From Actinomycetota bacterium (GTDB lineage: Bacteria; Actinomycetota; Actinomycetes; S36-B12): DNA of 5,887 nt. Every line of letters begins with the position of its first letter. Within the stretch, counting starts at the first letter, position 1. Positions 4,758 through 5,887 of this stretch are shown in pieces. The notes under the pieces were generated by a model, which worked only from the letters and a program-made list of their open reading frames with translations, did no database searches and was not told where the DNA came from. The position numbers and the translations under genes are program-made. Location: positions 1 to 5,887 of the forward strand of contig WLHM01000092.1 of the NCBI GenBank assembly GCA_009702725.1. Direction: 5' to 3'.

Positions 4758-5887
4758 ATGCATAGAGCAATGGTGCTGTTGGGGCGCGTGTGGCGTAACA
4801 GCGGTGTTCGTGCGGCTGGATCCGCGGCTTTGGTGGCTTTAACAGCGGGCGCCCTGCTGCTGGCGGCACCAGGTGCCGGGGCCGCCGACCCTGCTCCCAG
4901 TGGCTCTGCATCGGCAACCGCTTCTGCCACTGCTTCGGCCAGTGCGTCGGCCAGTGCGTCAGCCAGTGCGTCAGCAACCGCTACCCCTTCAGCGACCCCG
5001 TCATCTACTCCGTCACCGTCGGTAACCGCGGCCCCGGCCCCGAGTGCTGACGTACCGACTACACCTGTCGAGCCGGTCGTGGTCTTGCCCACGGAGTTGG
5101 GTAGTTGGTGTCTTGCAATTTTTCCACCACTAAAGCCGAGCGTTGAACGTGAGCGGGCGCAGGCACTAATGGCCGGCAAAGTCGATCTTAAAAATGGCGG
5201 CACTTATACCCTGACCGAGCATCCAGATTGGCGCCCGCAGGCAACCTCTGATACTTCCGGTGATCGCCATATCAACTCATTGAATTGGGCGTTGCCATTG
5301 CTATACCGCGGCGTGCACAAACAGATACCAGAGATGGTTGATCGATTCCGCCAAATCCTTACTTACTGGATTGAAGACCATAAAGGCGCTCGGTCGTACT
5401 TGGTCAACGCATCGATCTACGGTGGCTTGCGCACGCAAACTTTGGTCTGTGCTGCACAGACCATGAATGACCCGGTTATTGCCGCTGCGGCCGCAAGTGA
5501 CGCGGCACGTATGGTGAGCAAGTATCGGGTTGCACCGGTAATTGCGATCGGCGCGAATAACACCGACCTAATACGGCAGACCGGTGCGTTTGCGGAGGCT
5601 TGCTGGAGAGGCGATACCGCTATGCGTGATCGCGCTTGGGCGAATCTAGTTGGTGTAGCAAATGGCATTATCCAAAGTGATGGCAGCGACGTCGAAGGGT
5701 CACCGGGGTATGCCATCTACATTGAAAACCTGTTGAAGGATGTTGAGCGCACCGCGGCAACTTGCCAGATCATGTCCGACAACATCGCTGCGTTGCGCGG
5801 ATCACTTTACGATTTTGTGTCACAAGCCGTGCGCCCAGATTTCAAACTCTCCTCGATCGGTGACACCTTGAACGAGGGGCTGCCCAA
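4758..5887 (+). CDS. Exported heparinase II/III-like (polysaccharide lyase type) protein, N-terminal part; C-terminus cut by window edge
   Basis: The frame is open for 376 codons to the right edge. It has a signal peptide (basic start, hydrophobic core about 19-38, AGAA before Asp44), a Ser/Ala/Thr/Pro linker (about 46-104) and then a helical domain. The domain carries heparinase II/III-type marks: GDRHINSLNWALPLLYR, NNTDLIRQTGAFAEACW, SDGSDVEGSPGYAIYIENLL and near the edge RPDFKLSSIGDTL, which resembles the usual RPDG..P.IGD. This would be the N-terminal alpha/alpha toroid; the expected beta-sandwich lies outside the window. Family members cleave uronic-acid polysaccharides such as heparin or alginate. 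The His that commonly follows Asn in the NH motif is Thr here, and the His after the conserved Tyr is Ala, so activity is uncertain. ATG 4758 is chosen; ATG 4770 and GTG 4734 are in frame and no start has a clear ribosome-binding site. It may be cotranscribed with the DUF2236 gene. Confidence 0.75.
   Translation, partial: MHRAMVLLGRVWRNSGVRAAGSAALVALTAGALLLAAPGAGAADPAPSGSASATASATASASASASASASASATATPSATPSSTPSPSVTAAPAPSADVPTTPVEPVVVLPTELGSWCLAIFPPLKPSVERERAQALMAGKVDLKNGGTYTLTEHPDWRPQATSDTSGDRHINSLNWALPLLYRGVHKQIPEMVDRFRQILTYWIEDHKGARSYLVNASIYGGLRTQTLVCAAQTMNDPVIAAAAASDAARMVSKYRVAPVIAIGANNTDLIRQTGAFAEACWRGDTAMRDRAWANLVGVANGIIQSDGSDVEGSPGYAIYIENLLKDVERTAATCQIMSDNIAALRGSLYDFVSQAVRPDFKLSSIGDTLNEGLP
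4911..4982 (+). repeat. 12-bp tandem repeat encoding Ser-Ala/Thr linker
   Basis: About six copies of a 12-base unit follow each other. Units at 4935-4946 and 4947-4958 are identical (TCGGCCAGTGCG), the one at 4959-4970 differs by one base, and the flanking units at 4911, 4923 and 4971 are degenerate. Each unit encodes four residues (Ser-Ala-Ser/Thr-Ala), so gain or loss of units keeps the frame and only changes linker length. On the minus strand the same repeat makes a spurious Ala/Asp/Leu-rich frame. Confidence 0.85.

Noticed and set aside
4908..4985. The tandem repeat as a CRISPR array or replication-origin iteron
   Set aside because: Units are 12 bases with no spacers, they are in frame inside a coding region, and they encode a normal low-complexity linker.
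4480..5203. Two long minus-strand open frames (165 and 227 codons) with repetitive Trp/Thr/His or Ala/Asp/Leu stretches
   Set aside because: The repetitive stretches are the reverse reading of the 12-bp Ser/Ala-encoding repeat, and both frames overlap two supported plus-strand genes.
1..5887. A defence system, toxin-antitoxin pair, biosynthetic cluster or mobile element
   Set aside because: No nuclease, helicase, reverse transcriptase, transposase, integrase or small toxin-like gene was found; all coding space is explained by four enzyme genes of known families.

Overview
The window carries four protein-coding genes and reads as a chromosomal piece of a moderately GC-rich Gram-positive bacterium, most likely an actinomycete (Actinomycetota). 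The grounds are GC-leaning third codon positions, an HtrA protease with a long Pro/Ser/Tyr-rich cytoplasmic tail before its membrane segment, Ser/Thr/Ala/Pro-rich linkers on exported proteins, and an MPAB/Lcp-type (DUF2236) protein. The genus cannot be fixed from the sequence alone. No tRNA, rRNA, CRISPR array, transposase or phage gene was seen.

Layout. Positions 1-2295 (minus strand, open at the left edge) are one uninterrupted reading frame of 765 codons. It encodes a large exported proteinase K-type subtilase with the order signal peptide, Ser/Thr/Pro linker, I9 inhibitor propeptide, nidogen-like NIDO domain, second linker, S8 catalytic domain, Gly/Ser linker and the start of an IPT/TIG domain. 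A divergent control region of about 170 bp (2296-2463) follows. It has a likely minus-strand -10 box overlapped by a 7-bp inverted repeat. Positions 2464-3669 (plus) encode a membrane-anchored HtrA/DegP-like serine protease with one PDZ domain, closed by a strong 17-bp hairpin terminator at 3699-3745. A second hairpin at 3769-3790 precedes 3807-4709 (plus), an oxygenase-like MPAB/Lcp (DUF2236) protein without a signal peptide. From 4758 to the right edge (plus, open) is the N-terminal part of an exported heparinase II/III-like polysaccharide lyase family protein with a 12-bp tandem repeat in its Ser/Ala linker.

How the genes relate. Three of the four products act at or outside the membrane: a secreted endopeptidase, an envelope quality-control protease and a putative extracellular polysaccharide-degrading protein. 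This fits a lifestyle that uses external polymers, but no single pathway joins them and only the last two genes could share a transcript. The most unusual item is the subtilase, in which a NIDO domain separates the inhibitor propeptide from the catalytic domain. No previously undescribed defence or mobile system was recognised.
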